Shown here in pieces: positions 1 through 10,904 of a DNA stretch of 64,000 nt (positions within the stretch are counted from its first letter, which is position 1; each line of letters opens with the position of its first letter). The notes beneath the pieces were generated by a model. It saw nothing but the letters and a program-made list of their open reading frames with translations, searched no databases and was not told where the DNA came from. Origin of the DNA: DATLWN01 sp964492895 (GTDB taxonomy: Bacteria > Pseudomonadota > Zetaproteobacteria > Mariprofundales > Mariprofundaceae); NCBI GenBank assembly GCA_964492895.1, contig CAZBLR010000004.1, positions 37,490-101,489 of the forward strand. The letters run 5' to 3'. The translations under genes were made by a program, and so were the position numbers.

Positions 1-1049
1 AGGAACAGGGCGGCGGCCACGAAGCCGTGGCTGATCATGCCGAAGATCGCCCCCTCGACGGCCTGCTGGGTGAGCATGAAGGTGCCGAGCGTGACGAAGC
101 CCATGTGCGCGATCGACGAATAGGCGATCAGACGCTTCATGTCCTCCTGCATCATCGCCACCAGCGAGATGTAGATGATGGCGATCAGCGACAGGGCCAC
201 GACCAGCGGCACGAAGAACTGCGAGGCGTCCGGGCAGATCGGCAGCGAGAAGCGCAGGAAGCCGTAGGCGCCCATCTTCAGCAGGATGCCGGCCAGGATC
301 ACGGAGCCGGCCGTCGGCGCCTCGGTATGGGCATCGGGCAGCCAGGTATGCACCGGCCACATCGGCACCTTGACGGCGAAGGCCACCAAAAAGGCCAGCC
401 ACAACCAGATCTGCCAGTGCATGTCGAAGGGGTAGGCCATCAGCTTCTGGATGTCGAAGGTGTGGCCGGCCTTGAAGTACATGGCCAGCACCGCGATCAG
501 CATCAGCACCGAGCCGCCCAGCGTATACAGGAAGAACTTGATCGTGGCGTAGACGCGGTTCTTGCCGCCCCAGACACCGATGATCAGGTACATCGGCAGC
601 AGCATCGCCTCCCAGAAGAAGTAGAACAGCACCGAATCCAGGGCCGAGAACACGCCGATCAGCGTCGTCTCGAGCACCAGGAAGGCCAGCATGTACTCCT
701 TGACGCGCGTCTGGATGCAGCGCCAGGCCGAGACGATGCAGATCACGGTCAGCAGGCTGGTCAGCAGGATGAACGGCATCGAGATGCCGTCGACACCCAG
801 CCGGTAGTTGATGTTGAAGCTGGAAATCCAGGGGTGCAGCTCCTCGAACTGCATGTGGTGCGTCGACGGATCGAAGCTGAAGAACAGCGGCAGGGTCACG
901 ATGAAGGTCGCCACCGACACGGCGAGCGCCGACCAGCGCACGGCCATATCGCCGCGCACGAACAGCCAGATGGCGATGGCCCCCGCCAGCGGCAGGAAGA
1001 TGCTCAGAGACAGGATGGGGAATCCGAGAACGTTGTTCAGCTGCTCCAT
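1..1049 (-). CDS. nuoM: NADH-quinone oxidoreductase subunit M (partial, 3' end outside window)
   Basis: NuoM is a proton-pumping antiporter-like membrane subunit of respiratory complex I. The frame is open from the ATG at 1049 to the window edge, giving about 349 codons of a protein that is usually near 500 residues. The N-terminus reads MEQLNNVLGFPILSLSIF, and near the edge lies KRLIAYSSIAHMGFV, a conserved NuoM/antiporter segment with its transmembrane lysine. A GGGAGAAGAG-like ribosome site precedes the ATG. The gene starts 10 bases after the nuoL stop and is the last nuo gene visible; nuoN is expected just beyond the edge. Identity is secure, but the C-terminus cannot be described. Confidence 0.95.
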   Translation of the reverse strand, partial: MEQLNNVLGFPILSLSIFLPLAGAIAIWLFVRGDMAVRWSALAVSVATFIVTLPLFFSFDPSTHHMQFEELHPWISSFNINYRLGVDGISMPFILLTSLLTVICIVSAWRCIQTRVKEYMLAFLVLETTLIGVFSALDSVLFYFFWEAMLLPMYLIIGVWGGKNRVYATIKFFLYTLGGSVLMLIAVLAMYFKAGHTFDIQKLMAYPFDMHWQIWLWLAFLVAFAVKVPMWPVHTWLPDAHTEAPTAGSVILAGILLKMGAYGFLRFSLPICPDASQFFVPLVVALSLIAIIYISLVAMMQEDMKRLIAYSSIAHMGFVTLGTFMLTQQAVEGAIFGMISHGFVAAALF

Positions 1050-1059
1050 CTCTTCTCCC

Positions 1060-3051
1060 TCAGGCCTTCAGAATCAGGTAGGTCAGCACGGCGAACAGCC
1101 CCAGCACCATGGCGAAGGCATAGTGGTAGATCATGCCGGTCTGGATCTCGCGCAGCCTGGCCGCGCCCCCCTTGATGGTGTTGACGATGCCGCCGTGGAT
1201 GATGCCGCCGTCGATCAGGCCGAGATCGGCCTTGCGCCACAACCATGTGCCCAGGCGGCGGGCCGAGCGCACGAACAGCCACTGGTACAGCTCGTCCCAG
1301 TACCACTTGTTGAGCAGGAAGGCGTGCAGGCGCGGCATGGCGGACGCCAGGCGCGCGGGCGCCTTGTTCTCGCGGAAATACATCCAGAAGGCGGTGGCGA
1401 TACCGAGGATGGCCAGGATCGACGGCCCGAACTCGATCCAGCCCATCGACATGCTGTGCCCGCGCATGTGCTCCGCCGCCTCGAGCTTGGCGATCGGATT
1501 GTGCCCCGCCAGCACGAAGATGCTGTGCCCGAAGTAGCCCCCCGGCCCGTCCTGGATGATATCGAGCACGCTGTGGCCGAACCAGCCGGCCAGCACCGCT
1601 CCGACGGACAGCACCATCAGCGGCACCGTGATCACCCACGGGGACTCGTGCAGGTGCGACTTGGTCTCGGGCGGTACCCGGTCCGAGTTGTGGAAGGTCA
1701 GCAGGAACATGCGGAAGGTGTAGAACGCCGTCATGAACACGGCGGTCAGCACCGCCAGGTAGGCGAATTCGCTGGCCCAGCCCATGCCGCGCACCGCCGC
1801 CGCCTCGATGATGACGTCCTTGGACCAGAAGCCCGCGAACGGGAAGATGCCGGACAGCGCCAGGGCGCCGATCAGCATCGTCCAGTAGGTGATCGGCATG
1901 TACTTGCGCAGCTGGCCCATCTTGCGGATGTCCTGCTCGGCCATCATGCCGTGGATCACCGAGCCCGCGCCGAGGAACAGCAGTGCCTTGAAGTAGGCGT
2001 GCGTGACCAGGTGGAAGATGCCGGCCGAATAGGCCGACACGCCGCAGGCCACGAACATGTAGCCGAGCTGCGAGCAGGTGGAATAGGCGATCACGCGCTT
2101 GATGTCATTCTGCACCATGCCGATGGTGGCGCACATCCAGGCCGTGATGCCGCCGACCACCGTCACCAGTTGCAGCGCCGTATCCGAGAACTCGAACATC
2201 GGCGACAGGCGCGCGACCATGAACACGCCGGCGGTCACCATGGTCGCGGCATGGATCAGGGCCGAGATCGGCGTCGGGCCCTCCATCGAGTCGGGCAGCC
2301 ACACGTGCAGCGGCACCTGGGCGCTCTTGCCCATGGCCCCGATGAACAGCGCCACGCAGATGAAGGTGATGGCCGAGACGTGCAGGCCCAGCGACGGCAC
2401 GTCCAGGCTCTGGCCGGTGGCCACGAAGGCCTGCACGGACTTGAACACCGGCAGGTATTCGACGGTGCCGAAGTAGTACCAGACGGCCAGGATGCCGATG
2501 GCGAAGCCGAAATCGCCGACGCGGTTGACGATGAAGGCCTTCATCGAGGCGACGTTGGCGCTCTCCTTCTTGAACCAGAAACCGATCAGCAGGTAGGAGA
2601 ACAGGCCCACCGCCTCCCAGCCGAAGAACAGCGTGAAGAAGTTGCTGCCCATGACCAGCACCAGCATCGAGAACGTGAAGCCGGAGATGTACGAGAAGAA
2701 ACGCGGATAGCCCGGATCGCCGTGCATGTAGCCGATGGTGTACACGTGCACGCAGGCCGACACCACCGTCACCGTCACCATCATGATCGCCGTCAGGCGG
2801 TCGATCAGCAGGCCGACCGGCACCTGCAGGTCTCCGGAGATGACCCAGGTCCACAGGTTGCCGGTGAAGGAGGCCCCGTCCAGCACCTGCAGGAACACGT
2901 GGATCGACAGCACGGCCGCCCCGATCACGCCCAGCGAGCAGATCCAGTGCGACAGCCTGTCCTTCAGGGCCCAGCCGAACAGGCCGACCGTCAGGGCAGC
3001 GACCAGCGGCAGTGCCGGGATGGCCAGTAGCTCGGCGGTATTGAGCGTCAT
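1060..3051 (-). CDS. nuoL: NADH-quinone oxidoreductase subunit L
   Basis: NuoL is the largest antiporter-like membrane subunit of complex I and carries the long lateral helix that couples redox chemistry to proton pumping. The protein is about 663 residues with many hydrophobic segments. It holds family sequences such as FFGWEAVGLFSYLLIGFW, AMGKSAQVPLHVWLPDSMEG, LIHAATMVTAGVF and KRVIAYSTCSQLGYM. Two starts are possible. The ATG at 3051 matches usual family N-termini. A GTG at 3069 has a better-placed GGGGAGG and would add six residues. The gene follows nuoK closely and precedes nuoM by 10 bases, so it is part of the single nuo transcript. Confidence 0.97.
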   Translation of the reverse strand: MTLNTAELLAIPALPLVAALTVGLFGWALKDRLSHWICSLGVIGAAVLSIHVFLQVLDGASFTGNLWTWVISGDLQVPVGLLIDRLTAIMMVTVTVVSACVHVYTIGYMHGDPGYPRFFSYISGFTFSMLVLVMGSNFFTLFFGWEAVGLFSYLLIGFWFKKESANVASMKAFIVNRVGDFGFAIGILAVWYYFGTVEYLPVFKSVQAFVATGQSLDVPSLGLHVSAITFICVALFIGAMGKSAQVPLHVWLPDSMEGPTPISALIHAATMVTAGVFMVARLSPMFEFSDTALQLVTVVGGITAWMCATIGMVQNDIKRVIAYSTCSQLGYMFVACGVSAYSAGIFHLVTHAYFKALLFLGAGSVIHGMMAEQDIRKMGQLRKYMPITYWTMLIGALALSGIFPFAGFWSKDVIIEAAAVRGMGWASEFAYLAVLTAVFMTAFYTFRMFLLTFHNSDRVPPETKSHLHESPWVITVPLMVLSVGAVLAGWFGHSVLDIIQDGPGGYFGHSIFVLAGHNPIAKLEAAEHMRGHSMSMGWIEFGPSILAILGIATAFWMYFRENKAPARLASAMPRLHAFLLNKWYWDELYQWLFVRSARRLGTWLWRKADLGLIDGGIIHGGIVNTIKGGAARLREIQTGMIYHYAFAMVLGLFAVLTYLILKA

Positions 3052-3081
3052 ATGAACGGTTTCCTGCACCCCAGCCTCCCC

Positions 3082-3387
3082 TTAGCCCTGCAAGGTGTTG
3101 ATGTCTTCGACGTCGATCGAGCGGCGCAGGCGATAGAAGGCCACCAGGATCGCCAGGCCGACGGCCACCTCACTGGCCGCCACCGTCAGCACGAAGAACA
3201 CGAAGATCTGGCCGGCCAGGTCGTTGAGGAAATGCGAGAAGGCGACCAGGTTGATGTTGACCGCCAGGAGCATCAGCTCGATGCACATCAACAGCACGAT
3301 GACGTTCTTGCGGTTCAGGAACAGGCCGATCACGCCGAGCGTGAACAGGCAGGCGCCGACCGCCAGATACGATGACAATCCGACCAT
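3082..3387 (-). CDS. nuoK: NADH-quinone oxidoreductase subunit K
   Basis: NuoK is a small three-helix membrane subunit of complex I in the proton-translocating arm. The 101-residue length is standard. The protein contains IELMLLAVNINLVAF, with the conserved membrane glutamate, and the typical FVLTVAASEVAVGLAI segment with a second conserved glutamate. Its ATG overlaps the TAA of nuoJ by one base (TAATG), a sign of translational coupling. Confidence 0.98.
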   Translation of the reverse strand: MVGLSSYLAVGACLFTLGVIGLFLNRKNVIVLLMCIELMLLAVNINLVAFSHFLNDLAGQIFVFFVLTVAASEVAVGLAILVAFYRLRRSIDVEDINTLQG

Positions 3388-3965
3388 TACATCCTCACCT
3401 TGCGCATCCGGTCTTCCCTGCGGACGTTGACCTGCGCCGAAATATTCTGGTACTTGGCGTCCTTGCGGCTGCGGATGGTCAGCACCACGGCCCCGACCAG
3501 CGCCACCAGCAGGATCAGGGCCGCCACCTCGAAGCCCAGCAGGTACTTGGTGTACAGGATCTTGCCGATCTCCACCGTGTTGTTGACTTCCTGCAGCATG
3601 TGGCCGGCGGCCGGCTGCACCGTGAACACGCCGCTGGTGGCGGCGGCGATGAGCTCGATGAACAGCACCAGGGCGATGACGCCGCCGACCGGCAGGTACA
3701 GCAGGAAGCCTTCCTTCATCTTGACAGCGTTGACCTCGAGCATCATCACCACGAACATGAACAGCACCATCACGGCACCGACGTAGACCAGGATCAGGAC
3801 GATGCCGATGAACTCGGCGTCGAGCATGAAGAACAGACCGGCGGCATTGAAGAAGCAGAAGATCAGGAACATCACCGAATGCACGGTGTTGCGCGCCAGC
3901 ACGACGCCCAGGCCACCGATCACGGCCATGGTCGCAAACAGATAGAAAAAACCGCTCTCGAGCAT
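3387..3965 (-). CDS. nuoJ: NADH-quinone oxidoreductase subunit J
   Basis: NuoJ is a membrane subunit of complex I that sits between the quinone site and the antiporter-like subunits. The 192-residue protein starts MLESGFFYLFATMAVIGG. It shows the family segment NTVHSVMFLIFCFFNAAGLFFMLDAEF followed by LVYVGAVMVLFMFVVMML, where the pi-bulge helix lies. The ATG at 3965 has GGGAGGGGAG immediately upstream. An open frame continues well upstream of this start, but only as a shadow of nuoI and nuoH. The gene lies 26 bases after nuoI and overlaps nuoK by one base. Confidence 0.97.
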   Translation of the reverse strand: MLESGFFYLFATMAVIGGLGVVLARNTVHSVMFLIFCFFNAAGLFFMLDAEFIGIVLILVYVGAVMVLFMFVVMMLEVNAVKMKEGFLLYLPVGGVIALVLFIELIAAATSGVFTVQPAAGHMLQEVNNTVEIGKILYTKYLLGFEVAALILLVALVGAVVLTIRSRKDAKYQNISAQVNVRREDRMRKVRM

Positions 3966-3991
3966 CTCCCCTCCCTCGATCGGATCAGACG

Positions 3992-4480
3992 TCAGCTGTA
4001 ACGCGCATCGGCAGCCAGGTTCGCCGAAATCTGGCTCTCGTAGCGATCGCCGTTGTCCAGCAGCATGTCCTTGGTGTAGTACAGGGCCGCGCGCGTTTCG
4101 CTGGCGTATTCGAATTCCTGGGTCTCGACGATGGCGTCGACCGGGCAGGCCTCCTGGCACAGGCCGCAGTAGATGCACTTGGTCATGTCGATGTCGTAGC
4201 GGGTGGTGCGCCGGGTGCCGTCCTCGCGCTCCTCGGACTCGATGACGATGGCCAGCGCCGGGCACACGACCTCGCACAGCTTGCAGGCGATGCAGCGCTC
4301 CTCGCCGCTCTCGTAGCGACGCAGTGCGTGCAGGCCGCGGAAACGCGGCGAAAGCGGCGTCCGCTCCTCCGGGTACTCCACCGTGATCTTCTTCTTGAAC
4401 ATGTACTTGCCCGTCAGCATCAGGCCGCGCAGCAGCTCGGTCAGCAGCCAGGTCCGGACGGCACGCTTGATCAGATTCAT
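3992..4480 (-). CDS. nuoI: NADH-quinone oxidoreductase subunit I (2x[4Fe-4S] ferredoxin)
   Basis: NuoI carries clusters N6a and N6b and passes electrons from NuoG towards NuoB in the peripheral arm. The protein has 162 residues, as in the 23 kDa/TYKY family. Two complete ferredoxin motifs are visible, CIACKLCEVVCP and CIYCGLCQEACP, each C-x2-C-x2-C-x3-C-P. The N-terminus contains an amphipathic stretch thought to lie on the membrane. It follows nuoH by 9 bases. Confidence 0.98.
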   Translation of the reverse strand: MNLIKRAVRTWLLTELLRGLMLTGKYMFKKKITVEYPEERTPLSPRFRGLHALRRYESGEERCIACKLCEVVCPALAIVIESEEREDGTRRTTRYDIDMTKCIYCGLCQEACPVDAIVETQEFEYASETRAALYYTKDMLLDNGDRYESQISANLAADARYS

Positions 4481-4489
4481 ACCCTCCTC

Positions 4490-5548
4490 CTACGGACGCC
4501 AGAAGCCGATGATCTCGGACAGGCCCGGGGTGTACATGGCGATGCCCACCACCGCGATCCATGCCATCGTCCATGGCAGGAAGACCTTCCAGCCCAGGCG
4601 CATCAGCTGGTCGTAGCGATAGCGCGGGAACGAGGCACGGAACCAGATGAACACGAACAGCAGGAAGCAGGCCTTCAGGATCAGCCAGACGGTGCCGGGA
4701 ACGATGTCCAGCGCCGGGATCGGGGCGTTCCAGCCGCCGAAGAACAGGATGCTGGTCATCAGGCTGATCAGGATCATGGCGGCGTATTCCGCCAGCGAGA
4801 AGACCGCGAACCACATGCCGGAGTACTCGACGAAATAGCCGGCGACGATCTCCGCCTCGCCCTCCGGCAGGTCGAACGGCACGCGGTTGGTCTCGGCGCA
4901 GCCGGAAATGAAGTAGACCAGCAGCATCGGGAACAGCGGGATCATGTACCAGTGCCAGAAGCCGCCGGCCTGGGCGCGTACGATGTCGGCCAGGTTCAGG
5001 CTTCCGGCCAGCATCAGCACGGTCACTAGCGCGAAGCCCATCGACACCTCGTAGGAGATCATCTGGCCGCTGGAGCGCAGGGCACCCAAAAAAGCGTACT
5101 TCGAGTTCGACGACCAGCCGGCCATCAGGATGCCGTAGATGCTGAGGCTGGAGATGGCCATCACGTACAGCACGCCGATGTTCAGGTTGGCGATGGCCAT
5201 CACGTGCGGGCTGGCCCACAGGCCGAACAGCGAGGTCTGGCCGAACGGGATCACGGCGAAGGCGATCAGGGCCGGCACCAGCGACATCACGGGTGCGGCC
5301 ACGAACAGAAACTTGTTGGCCCGCGTCGGAATGATGGTTTCCTTGAAGAACAGCTTGATGCCGTCGGCGATCGGCTGCAGCAGCCCCGCCCAGCCGACGC
5401 GGTTGCAGCCCTTGCGCGCCTGGGCCCAGCCGATGATACGCCGCTCGAAGTAGGTGGTGTAGGCCACGCCCAGCGCCACCGGCACCGCGATGGCCAGGAT
5501 CTCCAGGGCCCAGATGCCCGCCTGAATCGCCATGTCCACTCCGCTCAT
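4490..5548 (-). CDS. nuoH: NADH-quinone oxidoreductase subunit H
   Basis: NuoH anchors the peripheral arm to the membrane and helps form the quinone-binding cavity of complex I. The protein has 352 residues and about eight hydrophobic helices. It contains ERRIIGWAQARKGCNRVGW, the family's conserved quinone-tunnel loop, and the acidic loop TNRVPFDLPEGEAEIVAGY. The ATG at 5548 was chosen because it overlaps the nuoG stop as ATGA; a frame 13 codons longer exists but starts inside nuoG. Confidence 0.97.
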   Translation of the reverse strand: MSGVDMAIQAGIWALEILAIAVPVALGVAYTTYFERRIIGWAQARKGCNRVGWAGLLQPIADGIKLFFKETIIPTRANKFLFVAAPVMSLVPALIAFAVIPFGQTSLFGLWASPHVMAIANLNIGVLYVMAISSLSIYGILMAGWSSNSKYAFLGALRSSGQMISYEVSMGFALVTVLMLAGSLNLADIVRAQAGGFWHWYMIPLFPMLLVYFISGCAETNRVPFDLPEGEAEIVAGYFVEYSGMWFAVFSLAEYAAMILISLMTSILFFGGWNAPIPALDIVPGTVWLILKACFLLFVFIWFRASFPRYRYDQLMRLGWKVFLPWTMAWIAVVGIAMYTPGLSEIIGFWRP

Positions 5549-7902
5549 CACCCCTCTCCCTTCAGCGAGGCCGAATCGGCGCTGCACAGATCACCGGCGG
5601 CACCCCCCTTGGCCACGAACAGCACGCCCGGGGACACATCGTCGCGCACGCACACCTTGCACTGGAACGTGCCCTGGTCCGTCGTCACCGACATCGGACC
5701 CTCCTTGAGCTTCAGCGCGGCCAGCGTCTGGGGATTGACGACGACATCGCCGATCGGGTGCAGGTCGGCGGCCTCGGTCAGCAGCGTGGAGGCACGCGCC
5801 CACATGCCCTCGCGATACATCGAGAAACGGCTGACCACGTCCAGACCGTGGTTCGGCTTGTAGGCCGGCAGGGATCCGGCCTTCGGGTTGCGGCGCGCCG
5901 GCGCCAGGTAGGCGTCGATGATCTCGGCATCCGCCGCCTTCTCGAGCTCCGGCATGAAGCGCTCCACATGCGCGCGCATCTCCTCGAGGTTGATGGCCGG
6001 CACCTCGCAGCCGGTCGCCTGGACCAGGCGCATCATCACCTTCCACAGCGGCCGCTCCTGGCCGATCGACACCAGCGGCGTGCGCGCCTCGCGCACGCGG
6101 CCCTCCATGTTGACGAAATGGCCCTCGATCTCGGAATAGGCCGCGGCCGGCAGCAGCACCTCGGCATGGGCACTGATGGCACCGGCGATGGAGCCGACCT
6201 GCACCAGCGGCACCTTGGCCAGCGCCGCCTTGGCCTCGACCGGGAACAGGCCGTCGCCGATCGGGTCGCTGCCGACCACCAGCAGGGCCTCGATGTCGCC
6301 GGCCGCCGCCGCCTCGAAGATGTCGCCGGCACCGCTGCGCACGTCGCCGAAGATGGCGCCGAGCACCTGGGCGTTCATGCCCTCCGGGATCAGGTTGCGC
6401 CCATCGCGGCCCGCCTCGGCATGGCCGCAGGCGCGCATCAGCAGGTCCAGGCCATGGATCAGGGCCGCGGCGTCCGGGTGCGAACGGATCTCCTCGCCGA
6501 CCAGCAGGGCGCAGCTGTCGGCAAGCAGCGCATCGGCCAGGATCTTGCCGGCCTCGTGGCGCTCGGCCACCGCGTTCATCCACACGTCCATGCCGGCCGC
6601 CGTCTTGCCGAACTCCTTGGCCTGCTCCATGGCACGGGCGATCACCGCCGGCCAGTCGCGCGGCCGGATCAGCGCGTCGTTGCTGAGCTTGTCGGTATTG
6701 GTGCGGTAGTTCATGGCGCCGATGCGCGTTACCGGCCCGCCCTGGTGCATGCGCTTGCGCAGGCGCTGCATCAGGATCGGCAGGCGCTGGCGCAGGTCGG
6801 AGCCGAGGATCACCACCTGGTCGGAGGACTCGATCTGCTCCACGGTCATCGCGAAGCCTTCCTCGAAGGCGAACGGACGGTAATCGCGGCGATACAGGTC
6901 GCAGGCGACCTTGGCGTCGGGGAAGGCCGCGTCGTGCAGCAGCCGGATCGAGGTCAGGCCCTCGACGCTCCACAGCGGCGAGCAGATGATGCCGATGCGC
7001 TTGCCCTTCAGCAGCTCGACGGCGCGGCCAACGGCCTCGTCCCAGCTCACATCGGTCAGATTGCCGTCGATACGCATCTTGGGCGCCAGGATGCGCTGAT
7101 CGGAACGGAAGGAGTCGTAGACGTAGCGCCCGCGGTCGCAGATCCAGGGCTCCACGCCGCCGTGCAGCGGGCGGATGCGGATGACCTCGTCACCGCGCGA
7201 TTCGATGCTGATGTCGCAACCGTTCGGGCACTGGGTACAGGTGGACTTGTGGCGGTTCACCTCCCACGGGCGGGCGACGTCGTTCGACGGCTTGTCGAGC
7301 AGGGCCCCGACCGGGCAGACGTCGGCCAGGTTGCCGGAGAGCTCGGAGCTCAGCGTATCCTCGACGATGCCGGCGATGGTCATGTGGTCGCCACGGTTCA
7401 GCACGCCCATGTCGCCGGTGCCGGCGATCTCGTCGGCGAAGCGCACGCAGCGGGTGCAATGGATGCAGCGGGTCATGCAGGTGCTGACGAACGGCCCCAG
7501 TTCGTAGTTGACGACGGCGCGCTTGGGCTCGACGTAGCGGCCGTTGCCCACCCCATAGTCCATCGAGTAGTCCTGCAGCTTGCAGCTGCCGCCCTGGTCG
7601 CAGACCGGGCAGTCCAGCGGATGGTGGATCAGCAGGTACTCCATGACCATCTGCCGATCCTTCTTCAGGCCCTCGGTGTGCGTGCGCACGTGCATGCCCT
7701 CGGCCACGGGGGTGCAGCAGGAGGCCGCCGGCTTGGCCCAGCCCTCGATCTCGACCAGGCACATGCGGCAGTTCGCCGCCACCGACAGCTGCGGGTGGTA
7801 ACAGAAATACGGCACGTTGACGTCGTGCTTCCGGCATGCCTCAAGGATGCTGGTCCCGGCCGGGACCGTGACTTCCTCATCGTTGATGTACAGCGTGGTC
7901 AT
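5548..7902 (-). CDS. nuoG: NADH-quinone oxidoreductase subunit G
   Basis: NuoG is the large iron-sulfur subunit of the complex I NADH module. The 784-residue protein begins with a [2Fe-2S] ferredoxin fold, with cysteines near residues 34, 45, 48 and 62. It then has the His/Cys segment around HHPLDCPVCDQGGSCKLQD, a [4Fe-4S] segment CIHCTRCVRF with a distant CPVGAL, and a formate-dehydrogenase-like molybdopterin fold without cofactor. The motif CTQCPNGCDI near residue 220 resembles the site of the extra N7 cluster found in some bacteria. It starts 43 bases after nuoF and overlaps nuoH by four bases. Confidence 0.97.
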   Translation of the reverse strand: MTTLYINDEEVTVPAGTSILEACRKHDVNVPYFCYHPQLSVAANCRMCLVEIEGWAKPAASCCTPVAEGMHVRTHTEGLKKDRQMVMEYLLIHHPLDCPVCDQGGSCKLQDYSMDYGVGNGRYVEPKRAVVNYELGPFVSTCMTRCIHCTRCVRFADEIAGTGDMGVLNRGDHMTIAGIVEDTLSSELSGNLADVCPVGALLDKPSNDVARPWEVNRHKSTCTQCPNGCDISIESRGDEVIRIRPLHGGVEPWICDRGRYVYDSFRSDQRILAPKMRIDGNLTDVSWDEAVGRAVELLKGKRIGIICSPLWSVEGLTSIRLLHDAAFPDAKVACDLYRRDYRPFAFEEGFAMTVEQIESSDQVVILGSDLRQRLPILMQRLRKRMHQGGPVTRIGAMNYRTNTDKLSNDALIRPRDWPAVIARAMEQAKEFGKTAAGMDVWMNAVAERHEAGKILADALLADSCALLVGEEIRSHPDAAALIHGLDLLMRACGHAEAGRDGRNLIPEGMNAQVLGAIFGDVRSGAGDIFEAAAAGDIEALLVVGSDPIGDGLFPVEAKAALAKVPLVQVGSIAGAISAHAEVLLPAAAYSEIEGHFVNMEGRVREARTPLVSIGQERPLWKVMMRLVQATGCEVPAINLEEMRAHVERFMPELEKAADAEIIDAYLAPARRNPKAGSLPAYKPNHGLDVVSRFSMYREGMWARASTLLTEAADLHPIGDVVVNPQTLAALKLKEGPMSVTTDQGTFQCKVCVRDDVSPGVLFVAKGGAAGDLCSADSASLKGEG

Positions 7903-7945
7903 GCCAATCGTCCTCCATGGACATTGCCTGTGGTGTAGCGGTTCA

Positions 7946-9219
<1,274 letters not shown>

Positions 9220-9223
<4 letters not shown>

Positions 9224-9729
9224 GCCGCACCCCCTTCGGACCGGCCCTGGCGGATCACCTCGTCGAGATGTCCCGCGTCGACCTTCTCATGGTACAGCCC
9301 GTCGATCTGCACCACCGGTGCGCCGCCGCAGGCACCCAGGCACTCGACCTCGGTCACCGTGAACAGCCCGTCCGGCGTCGTCTCGCCGAGCCTGATGCCG
9401 AGGCTGTCGCACAGATGGCGCACCAGCGCACCCGAGCCGTTCAGCATGCACGAGGCGTTGGTGCACACCTCCAGCAGGTGCCGTCCGCACGGCTGTTCGC
9501 GGAACATCGTGTAGAAGGTCACGACCTCGCGCACGTGCATCAGGCGCAGCTCGAGCAGGTCGGCCACCATCTGCTGCACCGCCATCGACAGATAGCCGAA
9601 ATCCTGCTGCGCCATGTGCAGCACCGGCAGCAACGCCGAACGCGGCTGCGGATACTTGGCGACCAGCACCTTGATCTCCTCGAGCCGCGCGTCGGAGAAC
9701 CGCGGCTGGGCCTGCTCTTGTGCACTCAT
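9220..9729 (-). CDS. nuoE: NADH-quinone oxidoreductase subunit E
   Basis: NuoE is the 24 kDa [2Fe-2S] (N1a) subunit paired with NuoF. The 169-residue protein starts MSAQEQAQPRFSDARLEE. It contains the thioredoxin-like fold segment EVVTFYTMF and the four cluster cysteines in CTNASCML and ECLGACGGAP. The ATG at 9729 overlaps the nuoD stop (ATGA). The longer frame upstream is a shadow inside nuoD. Confidence 0.97.
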
Positions 9730-10904
9730 CGGTCCACCTCGCCAAACACGATGTCCTGGGTGCCGAGGATCGTCACCACATCGGCGATCATGTGCCCGCG
9801 GCACATGTAGTCCAGCGCCTCCAGATGCGCGAAGCCCGGCGCCCGGATCTTCATGCGGTAGGGCTTGTTCGAGCCGTCGGAAACGATGTAGACGCCGAAC
9901 TCGCCCTTCGGATGCTCGACGGCGGCATAGACCTCGTTCGCCGGCACATGGAAGCCTTCGGAGAAGTACTTGAAGTGGTGGATCAGGGCCTCCATGTCCG
10001 ACTTCATCAGGCCGCGGCGCGGGTTGGTCAGCTTGTAGTCGTCGATCTTCACCGGCCCGGGGTTCTTGGCCAGCCAGTCCACGCACTGCTTGATGATGCG
10101 GTTGGACTGGCGCATCTCCTCGACGCGCACCAGGTAGCGGTCGTAGGTGTCGCCGGTGACGCCGACCGGGATGTCGAAGTCCATCCTGTCGTAGACGTCG
10201 TACGGCTGCGTCTTGCGCAGGTCCCAGGCGATGCCGGAGCCGCGGATCATCGGCCCGGTGAAGCCCCAGGCGAGTGCGGCCTCCTGGTCGACGATGCCGA
10301 CGTCGACGGTGCGCTGCTTCCAGATGCGGTTCTCGGTCAAGAGCGTCTCGTATTCGTCCACGTAGCCGGGGAAGCGCTCGGTGAAGGCGTCGATCTTCTC
10401 GAGCAGACCCTCCGGCATGTCCTTGTTGACGCCGCCCGGGCGGAAATAGGCCGCATGCATGCGCGCACCGCTCACGGCCTCGTAGTAGTCGAAGATATCC
10501 TCGCGCTCGCGGAAGCAGTACAGGAACACCGTCATGGCGCCGATGTCCAGCGCATGCGCGCCCAGCCACAGGCAGTGGTTCAGGATGCGCGTCAGCTCGG
10601 CGAACATGACGCGGATGTACTGCGCCCGCTCCGGCGGCGTGATGCCGAGCAGCTTCTCGACGGCCAGCGCATAGGCATGCTCGTTGGCCATCATCGACAC
10701 GTAGTCGAAGCGGTCGAAATAGGGGATGTTCTGCAGGTAGGTCTTGTACTCGAACAACTTCTCGGTGCCGCGGTGCAGCAGGCCGATATGCGGCTCGGCA
10801 CGCTCGACGACCTCGCCGTCGAGCTCCAGCACCAGGCGCAGCACGCCGTGGGCGGAAGGGTGCTGCGGGCCGAAGTTGATGGTGTAGTTCTTGATCTCAG
10901 CCAC
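9726..10904 (-). CDS. nuoD: NADH-quinone oxidoreductase subunit D
   Basis: NuoD is the 49 kDa quinone-site subunit, related to the large subunit of NiFe hydrogenase. The 392-residue protein begins MAEIKNYTINFGPQHPSAHG. The GPQHPSAHG loop contains the histidine facing ubiquinone, and the protein ends in FGEVDR, the usual family ending. It overlaps nuoC by eight bases. C and D are separate genes, unlike the fused nuoCD of Escherichia coli. Confidence 0.98.
   Translation of the reverse strand: MAEIKNYTINFGPQHPSAHGVLRLVLELDGEVVERAEPHIGLLHRGTEKLFEYKTYLQNIPYFDRFDYVSMMANEHAYALAVEKLLGITPPERAQYIRVMFAELTRILNHCLWLGAHALDIGAMTVFLYCFREREDIFDYYEAVSGARMHAAYFRPGGVNKDMPEGLLEKIDAFTERFPGYVDEYETLLTENRIWKQRTVDVGIVDQEAALAWGFTGPMIRGSGIAWDLRKTQPYDVYDRMDFDIPVGVTGDTYDRYLVRVEEMRQSNRIIKQCVDWLAKNPGPVKIDDYKLTNPRRGLMKSDMEALIHHFKYFSEGFHVPANEVYAAVEHPKGEFGVYIVSDGSNKPYRMKIRAPGFAHLEALDYMCRGHMIADVVTILGTQDIVFGEVDR

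Noticed and set aside
27..3055. Long open frames on the plus strand opposite nuoM, nuoL and nuoK
   Set aside because: They are His/Gln/Asp/Arg-rich shadows of GC-rich coding sequence, lack ribosome sites and match no family, while the minus-strand frames are clear complex I subunits.
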